DNA of 64,000 nucleotides from CAVPGP01 sp963704025 (GCA_963704025.1 CAVPGP010000001.1:930001-994000), one strand, 5' to 3'. Shown: positions 40,072-49,147, numbered from the stretch's first letter. Numbers and translations are program-made. Notes: generated by a model from the letters alone, not told the origin.

Positions 40072-41331
40072 CTACGTGACGGACCGCACGTCGAGCACGA
40101 GCCCGTCGCGGCCGACGACCTGGACGTGCTCTCCGGTCGCGAGCGGCTCGTCGCTCCGCACCTGCCAGAGCTCGCCGTGCACGAAGACGAGGCCGCCGTC
40201 GCGAACGACGCCCTCCTCGCCGACAATCGTCTGCGGGCCGACCAGCACCGGGCGCCGCCGGACCTGGACAGCCTTGGCGAGCGCGAACGCCCAGAAGAGG
40301 CCGATCCCCAGCGTCACGGCCAGCACGAGGGGCACCGAGGTCTCGTACGGGCTGGGGGCGTCGTGGAAGAGCATCAGCATCCCGACGGCGAGCGAGATCA
40401 GCCCCGCGACGGTGAGGGCGCCGTGCGTGACCACGTGCGCGTCGATCACCAGGAGCCCGACGCCGAGCAGGATCAGCGCCAGTCCGGACCAGCTCACCGG
40501 CAGGACCGAGAAGCCGAAGAGCGCCGTTACGAGCGCGACGGCCCCGAGCGCCCCCGGCAGAACGACGCCTGGATGGAAGATCTCGAACCCGATCCCGGCG
40601 ATCCCGGCCAGGAAGAGCAGCGAGATGATGTTCGGGTCGATCAGCGTCGAGAGCAGGCGCGTGAAGAAGCCGGGACGGACCTCGTCGATCGTCGCGCCGG
40701 CGGTGTGCAGCGTGAAGCCGCGCGGGATGGTCTTGCGGCCGTCGATCCGGTTGAGCAGCGCCGGCAGCGTCGGCGCCACGAGGTCGATCACGTTCATGCG
40801 AAGCGCCTCTTGCTCCGTCAGGTTGGAGGCCTCGCGCACAGCACGGTCGGCCCAGCGCGCGTTCCGGCCATGAGTCTTGGCGAGGCTGCGCAGCGAGGCG
40901 GCCGCGTCGTTGACGATCTTGCGCCGTAGGTCCTTCTGGATGTCCTGCCCGCCGGAGTTGATCGGCGTCGAGGAGCCGATGTTCGTGCCGGGCGCCATCG
41001 CGAGGATGTCGCCCGCCTCCCCGATCCAGACGCCGGCAGAGGCGGCGCGGGCTCCCGGCGGCGACACGTACACGACCACGGGGACCTTCGCCGACAGCTC
41101 GCGCTGGACGATCTTCCGCATCGACTCCGAGAGCCCGCCGGGCGTGTCGAGCAGGATCACGACCGCGTCGTAACGGCCCCGTTCAGCCTGGCTGATCCGC
41201 GCATTCACCCACTGCTGCGTCACGGGGTTGACCTCCGTGTCGAAGTGGACGGCCAGAACGCGTGGCGCCGCCGCCGCCGCCGGGGCCAGCGCGGCGGCGA
41301 GGAAAAGCGCGAGCAAAATCGCCCTTTTCAC
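40072..41331 (-). CDS. NfeD-type membrane-bound serine protease
   Basis: 419 residues. Signal peptide (about 1-22), a ClpP-like protease domain to about 230 with LLDTPGGLSESMRKIVQREL and the nucleophile Ser in ARAASAGVWI, four transmembrane helices (about 235-345), and a C-terminal OB-fold (VGPQTIVGEEGVVRDGG). This is the long 1510-N type NfeD. It cleaves slipin in archaeal homologues. Translation is likely coupled with the slipin gene downstream. Confidence 0.93.
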   Translation of the reverse strand: MKRAILLALFLAAALAPAAAAAPRVLAVHFDTEVNPVTQQWVNARISQAERGRYDAVVILLDTPGGLSESMRKIVQRELSAKVPVVVYVSPPGARAASAGVWIGEAGDILAMAPGTNIGSSTPINSGGQDIQKDLRRKIVNDAAASLRSLAKTHGRNARWADRAVREASNLTEQEALRMNVIDLVAPTLPALLNRIDGRKTIPRGFTLHTAGATIDEVRPGFFTRLLSTLIDPNIISLLFLAGIAGIGFEIFHPGVVLPGALGAVALVTALFGFSVLPVSWSGLALILLGVGLLVIDAHVVTHGALTVAGLISLAVGMLMLFHDAPSPYETSVPLVLAVTLGIGLFWAFALAKAVQVRRRPVLVGPQTIVGEEGVVRDGGLVFVHGELWQVRSDEPLATGEHVQVVGRDGLVLDVRSVT

Positions 41332-41402
41332 GTTGTAAGGATTCTATCTGCGGGGTAGACCGGGCAGGAGCCGTCTGGCACCGTGCAGAACGGGGTCATT
41401 CG

Positions 41403-43505
41403 GTGAAGCATCTTCGCCTCATAGTGCTGCTCGCGTTCGCGTTCCCCGCCTCGGCTCACGCGGGCGAGGTGGCGATGACCTGGCGCGACGTGCCGCTTGC
41501 CGGGTCGCGCACCCTTGCGTCGGCCTCTCCGCCGCAGCGCTTCAACATGCTCGGCGTGCACTGGCAGGGGAGCGGCACGGTCGAGTTCCGCAGCCGCCGG
41601 GTCCACGGCGCGTGGAGCCCCTGGCGCGATGCCGATGCGGACTCGATGCCGGACCGCGGCGCGGCCGAGCGCCGGGCGACTCGAGCCTGGCACGACGGCA
41701 ATCTCATGTGGACGGGCGGCTCGGACCGAGTTCAGTTCCGCGCGCACGGCCGGGTGACGAGGATGCGCGCCTACTACGTCTGGAGCCGCGTCTCGCCGGA
41801 GCCGTTGCGACGCGTCCAGCTGGCGGACGCGCCGGCCATCGTCACGCGCTCCGGTTGGAGGGCCGACGAGAAGATCCGGCGCGGGAAGACCATCTACGCG
41901 CCGGCGCTTCGCTACGCGCTCGTGCATCACACGGCCGGCTCGAACAGCTACACGCCCGCGCAGTCGGCGGCGATCGTGCGCGGGATCGAGATCTACCACG
42001 TGAAGGGGAACGGCTGGAACGACATCGGCTACAACTTCCTCGTCGACAAGTACGGGCAGGTGTTCGAGGGCCGCTACGGCGGTCTGGAGCGAAACGTCGT
42101 CGGCGCCCACTCGGAGGGGTTCAACACCGGCTCGGTCGGGGTTGCGCTCCTCGGCAACAACGACTCCGTCTCGATTACGCCGGCGCAGCGGCAGGCGCTC
42201 GTCAAGCTGCTCGCCTGGCGGCTCGACGTCGCGCACGTCGACCCGGCGTCATCCGTCGCGGTCGCGTCCGGCGGCAACCCGAAGTACCGGGCCGGGAAGG
42301 AGGTCGTGCTCCATGCGATCGCAGGCCACCGCGACACGTATCCGACGGAGTGCCCGGGCCGCGCGGCCTATGGACAGCTGCCGTCGATCGTCGCCGAGGT
42401 CGCCCGGACGGGGCTCCCCAAGCTGTACCAACCAGTGGTCACCGGCAACGTGGGCGGCCCGGTTCGCTTCCAGGCGCGGCTCTCCTCGGCCGTGGCCTGG
42501 AGCGTGAACGTGACGGACGCCGCCGGCAGGGCGGTGGCGAAGGGCACCGGACGCGGTGCGGCCGTGGACTGGATCTGGAGCTCGCGCCGGACGGGCGGGC
42601 CGTTCCGCTGGTCGATCGACGGGGCCGGCGTTCGCAGCGCGACGGGCACGCTGGGCGGCACGCTGCCGCCGCCTCCACCGCCGCCCACGGTGCTGCTCTC
42701 CGCGGTGAAGGCGCCTGCCATCCTGATGCCGGCCGCCGACGGGGCGTTCCCGGCGCTCCATCTCGACTTCACCCTCGGTCAACCGGCGACCACCACAGTG
42801 GACGTCGTCGACGGCAGCGGTGCGCTCCTGGCGCGCGTCTTCTCCGAGCAGCGCGCCGCCGGCGTGAACGTCTTCGACTGGTATGCCGCCCAGGAGCTCG
42901 CGGACGGCCGCTACAGGCTGATCGTCACGGCCCAGGCGGGCGCGAAGGTCGTCAGCATGCCGCTCGACTTCGTCGTCGACCGGACTCTGAGCGGGCTCGC
43001 GCTCGTGCCGCCGGCGATCTCGCCGAACGGCGACGGGGCGAACGACGGCCTCACCGTCACCTTCTCGCTCGCGGCCGCCGTGCCGATGCGGCTGGAGATC
43101 GTCGATCCGGCAGGGTTGGCGATCGCGACGGTGGCGCAGGGGACCTACGGGCCCGGCCCGCTGACGTTCGCATGGGACGGCTCTGCAAACGGCGTCTCTA
43201 TCCCGGACGGCGCCTTCACGGCCAGGGTCACGGTCACGGACGGGCTCGGCGACGTCTCCGCCGCGGTGCCGTTCGCGATCGATCTGACGCCGCCCGTTCT
43301 GAGGATCCTCGACGCGAAGGCGTTGAAGTTCTCGCTCACCGAGCCGGCGACCGTGACGCTCTCGGTGAACAACCGGCGACTGGTCAAGCTCGCGCCCAAG
43401 GGCACCTTCACCGTCCCCCGCACCGTCGTCGTCAAGACCGTGACCGCACAGGCCGTCGACGCCGCCGGGAACGCCGGGCCGCTCGTCAGCGCGACTGTTC
43501 GCTGA
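41403..43505 (+). CDS. Secreted N-acetylmuramoyl-L-alanine amidase (PGRP type) with FlgD-like repeats
   Basis: 700 residues from GTG 41403. Signal peptide (about 1-22, ending ASAHAGE), a beta-rich N-terminal region (to about 140), and an amidase_2/PGRP domain with YALVHHTAGSNSYTPAQSAA, NDIGYNFLVDKYGQVFEGRY and the C-terminal ligand in AGHRDTYPTECPG. Then there are at least two FlgD-like Ig modules (VFDWYAAQELADGRYRLIVT; TFAWDGSANGVSIPDGAFTA) that probably hold it on the cell surface. It cleaves the stem peptide from muramic acid. The last 20 bp overlap birA convergently. Confidence 0.93.
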   Translation: MKHLRLIVLLAFAFPASAHAGEVAMTWRDVPLAGSRTLASASPPQRFNMLGVHWQGSGTVEFRSRRVHGAWSPWRDADADSMPDRGAAERRATRAWHDGNLMWTGGSDRVQFRAHGRVTRMRAYYVWSRVSPEPLRRVQLADAPAIVTRSGWRADEKIRRGKTIYAPALRYALVHHTAGSNSYTPAQSAAIVRGIEIYHVKGNGWNDIGYNFLVDKYGQVFEGRYGGLERNVVGAHSEGFNTGSVGVALLGNNDSVSITPAQRQALVKLLAWRLDVAHVDPASSVAVASGGNPKYRAGKEVVLHAIAGHRDTYPTECPGRAAYGQLPSIVAEVARTGLPKLYQPVVTGNVGGPVRFQARLSSAVAWSVNVTDAAGRAVAKGTGRGAAVDWIWSSRRTGGPFRWSIDGAGVRSATGTLGGTLPPPPPPPTVLLSAVKAPAILMPAADGAFPALHLDFTLGQPATTTVDVVDGSGALLARVFSEQRAAGVNVFDWYAAQELADGRYRLIVTAQAGAKVVSMPLDFVVDRTLSGLALVPPAISPNGDGANDGLTVTFSLAAAVPMRLEIVDPAGLAIATVAQGTYGPGPLTFAWDGSANGVSIPDGAFTARVTVTDGLGDVSAAVPFAIDLTPPVLRILDAKALKFSLTEPATVTLSVNNRRLVKLAPKGTFTVPRTVVVKTVTAQAVDAAGNAGPLVSATVR

Positions 43506-44031
43506 CCCAGTCCTCGTAGGCCCGCTCGAGCCGGTCGAGCAGCTCGACGAGCAGCGCCGCCCGGTCGACGTGCGGGCCGAGGGCGGCTGCTCCGGCGAAG
43601 GGCACGGAGGCGACGTTGACGCCGATGCCGAGGACGAGCCGCCGCTCTGCGGCCTCGGCGAGGATCCCGGCGATCTTGCACCCATCCAGGAGCAGGTCGT
43701 TCGGCGGCTCGATCGCCGGCCTGCGGCCGGCCACGGCTTCGACGGCGTCCGCAGCCGCCTCGCCGGCCACTGCGGTGAAGCTCGGCCAGAGCGCTTGCGG
43801 CAGGGGAGGGCGGAGGCAGAGCGAGAAGAGCAGCGAGCCGCCCGGGTCGTCGAACCAGACGCGGCCGAGCCGTCCACGACCCTCTGTCTGGTGCTCCGTC
43901 ACGGCGACGGCGCCCTCCGGTGCGTCCGGCGACAACAGCCGCTGCGTCGAGGCGCACTCCTCCGCGTAGACGTACGGCCGTCCGAAGCGGCCGCGCAGAA
44001 GTGGCTCCACGGCGCCGGGACGAAGGCTCAC
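43486..44031 (-). CDS. birA: Biotin--[acetyl-CoA carboxylase] ligase, short form
   Basis: 181 residues. Catalytic core only: STQRLLSPDAPEGAVAVTEH, the biotinyl-AMP loop QTEGRGRLGRVWFDDPGG, NDLLLDGCKIAGILAE and LVLGIGVNVAS. It lacks an N-terminal repressor HTH and most of the C-terminal domain. The usual KWPND motif reads EPPND, an unusual change next to the active site. It attaches biotin to carboxylase carrier protein, supplying malonyl-CoA to the fab genes just beyond. It is divergent from the sigma gene. Confidence 0.87.
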   Translation of the reverse strand: MSLRPGAVEPLLRGRFGRPYVYAEECASTQRLLSPDAPEGAVAVTEHQTEGRGRLGRVWFDDPGGSLLFSLCLRPPLPQALWPSFTAVAGEAAADAVEAVAGRRPAIEPPNDLLLDGCKIAGILAEAAERRLVLGIGVNVASVPFAGAAALGPHVDRAALLVELLDRLERAYEDWVSEQSR

Positions 44032-44053
44032 GGGCGTAGACTAGACCGCTGCC

Positions 44054-44653
44054 GTGCAACCGAATCGCCGCCCCAGCCGTCACATCGGTATCGAGTTGCG
44101 CCCTCAAGGGGCGCTGCTCTACGAGCGTCTCAGCGACCCCATCTTGATCAAGCGAGCAAAAGACGGAGACCCTCGCGCCCTCGCCGCGCTGTGCGAGCGG
44201 CACGCTCCGCGGGTCGAGCGGCTGGCCGCGCATCTGATCCGCGATCCTGAGGATGCCCGCGACGCGGCGCAGGAGTCGCTCGCGAAGCTCTGTGTCCGGC
44301 TGAAGCAGTTCCGCGGCGAGTCGCAGTTCTCGACGTGGCTGCACCGGCTCGTCGTCAATACGTGCAAGGACGTGCTCGAGCGGCAGCGCGCCCGCGCCTG
44401 CGAGCCGCTCCACGAGGACGAGCGTGCCGCGGTCGACGCGGATCCCGCCGGGAAGGCCGCGCGTGCCGAGACGCGGGCCGAGCTCGGCGCCTGTCTGGCG
44501 CAGATCTCGCCGGCGCAGGCGAAGGTGGTCGTGCTCAAGGACGCACTTGACTGGACGTTCGAGGAGATCGCGGCCGCCGAGGGGATGCCTGTGGGGACGG
44601 CCAAGAGCCACGCTCATCGCGGACGCCACGCGCTCGAGAAGCTGATCGCCTGA
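44054..44653 (+). CDS. ECF-type RNA polymerase sigma factor
   Basis: 199 residues from GTG 44054. Region 2 (LIKRAKDGDPRALAALCERH; DPEDARDAAQESLAKLCVRL; FSTWLHRLVVNTCKDVLERQ) and region 4 (ISPAQAKVVVLKDALDWTFE; EIAAAEGMPVGTAKSHAHRG). An N-terminal extension of about 25 residues precedes region 2. No anti-sigma gene is adjacent. Its last base starts the fabZ ATG, so it is translationally coupled to fatty-acid synthesis genes. TAGACT at 44036 could be a -10 for a leaderless transcript. Confidence 0.9.
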   Translation: MQPNRRPSRHIGIELRPQGALLYERLSDPILIKRAKDGDPRALAALCERHAPRVERLAAHLIRDPEDARDAAQESLAKLCVRLKQFRGESQFSTWLHRLVVNTCKDVLERQRARACEPLHEDERAAVDADPAGKAARAETRAELGACLAQISPAQAKVVVLKDALDWTFEEIAAAEGMPVGTAKSHAHRGRHALEKLIA

Positions 44654-45090
44654 TGACGCAACTGCCGATGGGGAAGGCGGAGATCGAGGAGATCCTCCCG
44701 CACCGCGATCCGTTCCTGCTCCTCGACGAGGTCGTCGAGCTGGAGCCGGGGGCGCGGGTCGTGGCGACGAAGATCGTCACCGAGGAGGACTGCGCAGGGC
44801 ATTTCCCGGGCAACCCGATCATGCCGGGTGTGAAGATGGTCGAGGCGCTGGCGCAGGCCGGGGCGGTGGCGGTGCTCTCGCAGGAGGAGAACCGCGGCAA
44901 GCTCGCGCTCTTCGCCGGGATCGACGACGTCCGCTTCAAGCGCGTCGTGCGGCCCGGGGAGGAGCTCCGCCTCGAGTGCGACCTCGAGGCCGTCCGCGGG
45001 CCGATCGGCAGGGGGAAGGCCAGGGCAACCGTCGACGGGCAACTGGCGCTGCGTGGAACGCTGACCTTCGCCGTGGATCAGTCGTCGTGA
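44653..45090 (+). CDS. fabZ: 3-hydroxyacyl-ACP dehydratase FabZ
   Basis: 145 residues, hot-dog fold. The catalytic His is in GHFPGNPIMPGV and the catalytic Glu in VKMVEALAQAGAV; the substrate-entry motif LPHRDPFLLLDEV is at the N-terminus. It dehydrates 3-hydroxyacyl-ACP in fatty-acid elongation. Some family members named FabA/FabZ interchange; no isomerase features are evident. ATG 44653 overlaps the sigma stop by one base (TGATG) and the stop overlaps fabH (GTGA). Confidence 0.94.
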   Translation: MTQLPMGKAEIEEILPHRDPFLLLDEVVELEPGARVVATKIVTEEDCAGHFPGNPIMPGVKMVEALAQAGAVAVLSQEENRGKLALFAGIDDVRFKRVVRPGEELRLECDLEAVRGPIGRGKARATVDGQLALRGTLTFAVDQSS

Positions 45091-46094
45091 TTGGTCGCAC
45101 GAACGGCAAGGCGGTGACGATCACCGGCCTCGGGTGCTACGTGCCCGACCGCGTGCTCACGAACGCCGAGCTCGAGGGGCTCGTGGACACCACCGACGAG
45201 TGGATCGTCTCCCGCACCGGGATCCGCGAGCGTCGGATCGCCGCGCCCGAGCAGGCGATGACGGACATCTCGCTCCCCGCCGCGCGCGCGGCGCTCGCCC
45301 AGGCCGGGGTCGAGCCGGAGGAGATCGACCTCCTGATCGTCGCGACCGTGACGCCGGACATGGCGTTCCCGTCGACCGGCGCGCTGCTGGCGGACGAGCT
45401 GGGGATGCCGGATGCGGCGGCCTACGACCTCTCCGCCGGCTGCACCGGCTTCGTCTACGCGCTTGCACAGGCGTACGGGATGCTGGCCGGCGGGCTTGCG
45501 AAGAAGGCGCTCGTCGTCGGCGGCGACGTGCTCTCGAAAATCCTGGACTGGGAGGACCGATCGACGCTCGTCCTCTTCGGCGACGGCGCCGGCGCGGTCG
45601 TGCTCGAGCAGGCCGAGAACGGCGGCGGGTTCCTCGGCTTCGAGCTCGGCGCCGACGGGGGAGGCGGGGCGAATCTGTGGCTACCGGGCTCGGGCTCGCG
45701 CGTCTTCGAGGATCCGGAACGGTTCGTGAAGATGAACGGCCGCGAGGTGTTCAGGTTCGCGACGCGGGTGATGGTGTCTTCCGCGGAGGCGATCCTGGAC
45801 GAATGCGGCAAGACCATCGACGACGTGGACGTCTACGTCCCTCATCAGGCGAACGTGCGGATCATCGACCACGCGGTGAAGAAGCTCGGCGTGCCGGAGG
45901 ACCGCGTGGTCGTCAACGTCGAGCGCTTCGGCAACACGTCATCGGGCTCCATCCCCCTCGCGCTGGCGGACGCCGGGCTCGACGGACGGCTGGAGCCGGG
46001 CAAGCTCGTGCTGATGACCGGTATGGGCGCCGGCCTCACGTGGGGCTCGGCGTTGATCGAATGGACACTCGAGATGAACGGAGCAGGCAAGTGA
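45087..46094 (+). CDS. fabH: 3-oxoacyl-ACP synthase III FabH
   Basis: 335 residues. Thiolase fold with catalytic Cys in DLSAGCTGFVYALAQ, His in YVPHQANVRI and Asn in FGNTSSGSIPLAL; the N-terminal TTDEWIVSRTGIRERRI is the CoA-binding loop. It starts chains by condensing acyl-CoA with malonyl-ACP. GTG 45087 overlaps the fabZ stop. The in-frame open region extends upstream, but only this start gives the normal length. Confidence 0.96.
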   Translation: MIGRTNGKAVTITGLGCYVPDRVLTNAELEGLVDTTDEWIVSRTGIRERRIAAPEQAMTDISLPAARAALAQAGVEPEEIDLLIVATVTPDMAFPSTGALLADELGMPDAAAYDLSAGCTGFVYALAQAYGMLAGGLAKKALVVGGDVLSKILDWEDRSTLVLFGDGAGAVVLEQAENGGGFLGFELGADGGGGANLWLPGSGSRVFEDPERFVKMNGREVFRFATRVMVSSAEAILDECGKTIDDVDVYVPHQANVRIIDHAVKKLGVPEDRVVVNVERFGNTSSGSIPLALADAGLDGRLEPGKLVLMTGMGAGLTWGSALIEWTLEMNGAGK

Positions 46095-47026
46095 CAGAGA
46101 AGATCGCGATGAAGATCGCGTTCATGTTCCCCGGCCAGGGGTCCTACGAGGCCGGCATGGGCCACGAGATCGCCGAGGCGGTGCCCGAGGCGATGGCGAT
46201 CTACGACCGCGGCAGCGAGGCCTCCGGCCTCGACCTCAAGGAAGTCTGCTTCCACGGGCCCGTCGAGGACCTGCTCGACACCGAGCTGCAGCAGCCCGCG
46301 CTCGTCGCGACGAGCCTCGCCATCAACGAGGCGATCCGCGCACGCGGGATCATGCCGGACTACGTCGTCGGCCACTCCGTGGGCGAGTTCGCCGCGCTCG
46401 GCGCCGCCGAGGCGCTGACGCCCGAGGTGGCGATTGCACTCGTCCGCGAACGCGGCATGGCGATGGCGGAGGCGGCCCGCGAGCGGCCCGGCTCGATGGC
46501 GGCGATCCTCGGCCTCGCGGACGAGGTGGTCGAGAGCATCTGCAAGAAGATCCAGAACGTGTGGCCCGCGAACTACAACTGCCCGGGGCAGCTCGTCGTC
46601 TCCGGCTCGGACCCCGCCGTGGACGAGTGCTGCGAGGAGGCCGAGCGCGAGGGCGCGCGGAGGGCGATCAAGCTGCGCGTCTCAGGCGCGTTCCATTCAC
46701 CGCTCGTCGAGCGCGCCGCCGACCGCTTCCGGCCTGCGCTCGACCGCGTCCACTTCGGCGACCCGCGCGCGGCGTTCATGTCGACGGTGTCCGCGAAGGT
46801 CGAGGACGCGCAGCGCATTCGCGGCCTGCTCGTCGAGCAGTTGACTGCGCCAGTGAGGTTCACCCAGGCGGCGCGCGAGCTGGTCGACAAGGGCGTGACC
46901 GTCTTCGTCGAGGTCGGCCCCGGCAACGTGTTGAGCGGTTTACTGAAGAGGATCGACCGCAACGTGAAGACCATCGCCGTCTCGGACCTGAAGGGGCTCG
47001 CGGAGCTGGAACACGCCGTTGGCTGA
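46091..47026 (+). CDS. fabD: Malonyl-CoA:ACP transacylase FabD
   Basis: 311 residues. FMFPGQGSYEAGMGHEIAEA (oxyanion loop), nucleophile Ser in VGHSVGEFAALGAAEAL, the Arg in RERGMAMAEAA, and a catalytic His in SGAFHSPLVERAAD. It transfers malonyl from CoA to ACP. GTG 46091 overlaps the fabH stop (GTGA); ATG 46109 (MKIAFMFPGQG) is equally plausible. It overlaps the next gene by 8 bp. Confidence 0.95.
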   Translation: MTEKIAMKIAFMFPGQGSYEAGMGHEIAEAVPEAMAIYDRGSEASGLDLKEVCFHGPVEDLLDTELQQPALVATSLAINEAIRARGIMPDYVVGHSVGEFAALGAAEALTPEVAIALVRERGMAMAEAARERPGSMAAILGLADEVVESICKKIQNVWPANYNCPGQLVVSGSDPAVDECCEEAEREGARRAIKLRVSGAFHSPLVERAADRFRPALDRVHFGDPRAAFMSTVSAKVEDAQRIRGLLVEQLTAPVRFTQAARELVDKGVTVFVEVGPGNVLSGLLKRIDRNVKTIAVSDLKGLAELEHAVG

Positions 47027-47747
47027 GTTCGCGTCGCTGGAGGGCAAGACGGCGCTCGTCACTGGGGCTTCGCGCGGGATCGGCAGGGCGATCGCACGGG
47101 CGCTCGCAACCGGGGGCGCGTCGGTCGTCGTCGGCTACCGCAGCGGCAAGCAGGAGGCCGAGCAGCTGGCCGGCGAGATCGGCGGACGGGCCGTGCAGGC
47201 CGACGTCTCGAGCCCGGACGACGCCGCGCGGCTCGTACAGGAGGCCGGCGATCCGGACATCCTGGTCAACAACGCCGGCCTGACGCGCGACGGGGTGCTC
47301 GCGCGGATGTCGGACGAGGACTGGCGCGTCGTGATCGACACGAACCTCTCATCCGTCTTCTACACCTGTCGCGCCGTCACCCGTCCGATGATGAAGAAGC
47401 GCGGCGGCGCGATCGTCAACATCTCGTCGATCGTGGGCGTTCACGGCAACTGGGGCCAGACGAACTACGCCGCGTCGAAGGCCGGGATCATCGGCTTCAC
47501 CAAGTCGCTCGCGCGTGAGCTCGGCTCGCGCGGCGTCCGCGCGAACGTGGTTGCGCCCGGCTACGTGAAGACGCAGCTGACGGATGTGCTGCCGGAGGAC
47601 GCGACGAGCGCGATGCTCGCCAACACGCCCCTCGGACGGCTTGGCGATCCGGAAGACGTCGCGGGCGCGGTACGCTTCCTCTGCTCCGACGACGCCTCCT
47701 TCATCACTGGCGAGGTCCTGCTCGTCGACGGCGGCCTGGGGATGTAG
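47019..47747 (+). CDS. fabG: 3-oxoacyl-ACP reductase FabG
   Basis: 242-residue short-chain dehydrogenase: NADPH-binding TGASRGIGRAIARAL, NNAG in LVNNAGLTRDG, catalytic Ser in VNISSIVG and YxxxK in NYAASKAGIIGFTKSLARE, C-terminal FITGEVLLVDGGLGM. It reduces 3-oxoacyl-ACP. TTG 47019 (AEFASLEGKTALVTG) is the only start giving the family N-terminus and overlaps fabD by 8 bp. A gene for acyl carrier protein, often next, is absent. Confidence 0.96.
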   Translation: MAEFASLEGKTALVTGASRGIGRAIARALATGGASVVVGYRSGKQEAEQLAGEIGGRAVQADVSSPDDAARLVQEAGDPDILVNNAGLTRDGVLARMSDEDWRVVIDTNLSSVFYTCRAVTRPMMKKRGGAIVNISSIVGVHGNWGQTNYAASKAGIIGFTKSLARELGSRGVRANVVAPGYVKTQLTDVLPEDATSAMLANTPLGRLGDPEDVAGAVRFLCSDDASFITGEVLLVDGGLGM

Positions 47748-47749
47748 AC

Positions 47750-49006
47750 ATGAGCATGAACGGACGCAGACGGGTCGTGATCACGGGCCTCGGCGCGGTG
47801 ACGCCGCTCGGCAAGGACGTCGAGTCGACGTGGCAGAACCTGCTTGCGGGGCGGTCGGGTGCGGGCGAGATCACCCAGTTCGACCATTCGAACTACTACG
47901 TCCACTTCGCCTGCGAGGCGAACGACTTCGAGCCGACCGACTGGATCGAGCGCAAGCAGGCGCGGCGCATGGATCGCTTCGCCCAGATGATCGTCGCTGC
48001 GGCCCGCCAGGCCGAGGCGGATTCCGGGATCGACATCGCGGCTGCGGCGGACCGGATCGGGACGTCCGTTGCCACCGGGATCGGGGGCCTGCGCTCCTAC
48101 CAGGACTGCTACGACGTGCTGCTCAGACGCGGGCCCGACCGCGTCAACCCGTTCTCGATCCCCGCGATCATCCCCAACATGGGCGCCGCCTGGGTCTCGA
48201 TGGAGCTCGGCACGAAGGGCCCGCTCTCCTCCCAGTGCACGGCGTGCGCTGCGTCGAACATGGCGATCGGCGAGGGCGCCGACGCGATCCGGCTCGGCCG
48301 CGCCGACGTGATGCTCTGCGGCGGCACGGAGGCGCCGATCACCGAGGTCGGGATCGCCGGCTTCGCGGCCATGCGCGCGCTCTCGCGGCGGAATGACGAC
48401 CCGCAGGCGGCGTCACGCCCGTTTGACGCCGGCCGGGACGGCTTCGTGATGGGCGAGGCGGGCGCGATCGTCGTGCTCGAGGAGCTCGAGCGCGCGAAGG
48501 CGCGCGGCGCGAAGATCTACGGCGAGCTGCTCGGCTACGGCGTCTCGTCCGACGCGGTCCACGTCACGGAGCCGGACCCGACCGGGGTGAACCCGGCGCG
48601 CGCCATGACGATGGCCTTCGGCGACGCCGGGGTCGACCCGGCGCAGATCGGCTACATCAACGCGCACGGGACGTCGACGCCGCTGGGCGACGCCTCCGAG
48701 ACCCGTGTGATCAAGCTCGCCGTCGGCGAGGAGAACGCGTACAGGATCCCCGTCTCCTCGACCAAGGGCGCCACGGGTCACTGCCTCGGCGCCGCCGGCG
48801 CGGTCGAGGCGATGTTCACGACGCTCGCGGTGCGCGACGGCAAGCTGCCGCCCACGATCAACTACGACGAGGCCGATCCGGAGTGCGACCTCGACTACAT
48901 TCCGAACGAGTCCCGCGAGTCGGATCTGACGATCGGCGTCTCGAACTCGTTCGGCTTCGGCGGGCACAACGCGTGCATCGTCATCGGCAAGTACGCCGAG
49001 GCGTAG
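47750..49006 (+). CDS. fabF: 3-oxoacyl-ACP synthase II FabF
   Basis: 418 residues. Thiolase fold: RVVITGLGAVTPLGKDVEST, catalytic Cys in LSSQCTACAASNMAIGEGAD, the two His in INAHGTSTPLGDASE and TKGATGHCLGAAGAVE, and the C-terminal SNSFGFGGHNACIVIGK. It elongates acyl-ACP chains. It starts 2 bp after fabG and is the last gene of the sigma-fabZ-H-D-G-F series. Confidence 0.97.
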   Translation: MSMNGRRRVVITGLGAVTPLGKDVESTWQNLLAGRSGAGEITQFDHSNYYVHFACEANDFEPTDWIERKQARRMDRFAQMIVAAARQAEADSGIDIAAAADRIGTSVATGIGGLRSYQDCYDVLLRRGPDRVNPFSIPAIIPNMGAAWVSMELGTKGPLSSQCTACAASNMAIGEGADAIRLGRADVMLCGGTEAPITEVGIAGFAAMRALSRRNDDPQAASRPFDAGRDGFVMGEAGAIVVLEELERAKARGAKIYGELLGYGVSSDAVHVTEPDPTGVNPARAMTMAFGDAGVDPAQIGYINAHGTSTPLGDASETRVIKLAVGEENAYRIPVSSTKGATGHCLGAAGAVEAMFTTLAVRDGKLPPTINYDEADPECDLDYIPNESRESDLTIGVSNSFGFGGHNACIVIGKYAEA

Positions 49007-49043
49007 CCGGCGCCCGCGCCCGGCCTCCTGCCTGACGCCTCGA

Positions 49044-49147
49044 CCCGTGCCTGGCACGGGACATGGCCGGAGCGTTCCTCCCTCTGGCCAGGGAAATTGC
49101 GCCTTTCGTGGCAGTTTCGTGACGTCTCGCGACGGTGCCTGGCACCG
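49044..49147. repeat. Pair of GTGCCTGGCAC palindromes in the fabF-metalloprotease gap
   Basis: CCCGTGCCTGGCACGGG (49044-49060) and CGGTGCCTGGCACCG (49133-49147) are perfect palindromes sharing the 11-base core GTGCCTGGCAC, with compensating flanks, 72 bases apart. The spacer includes another dyad (CTGGCCAG near 49085). The first could end the fab transcript, though no T-tract follows. The pair resembles another at 61926-62036. Confidence 0.6.
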
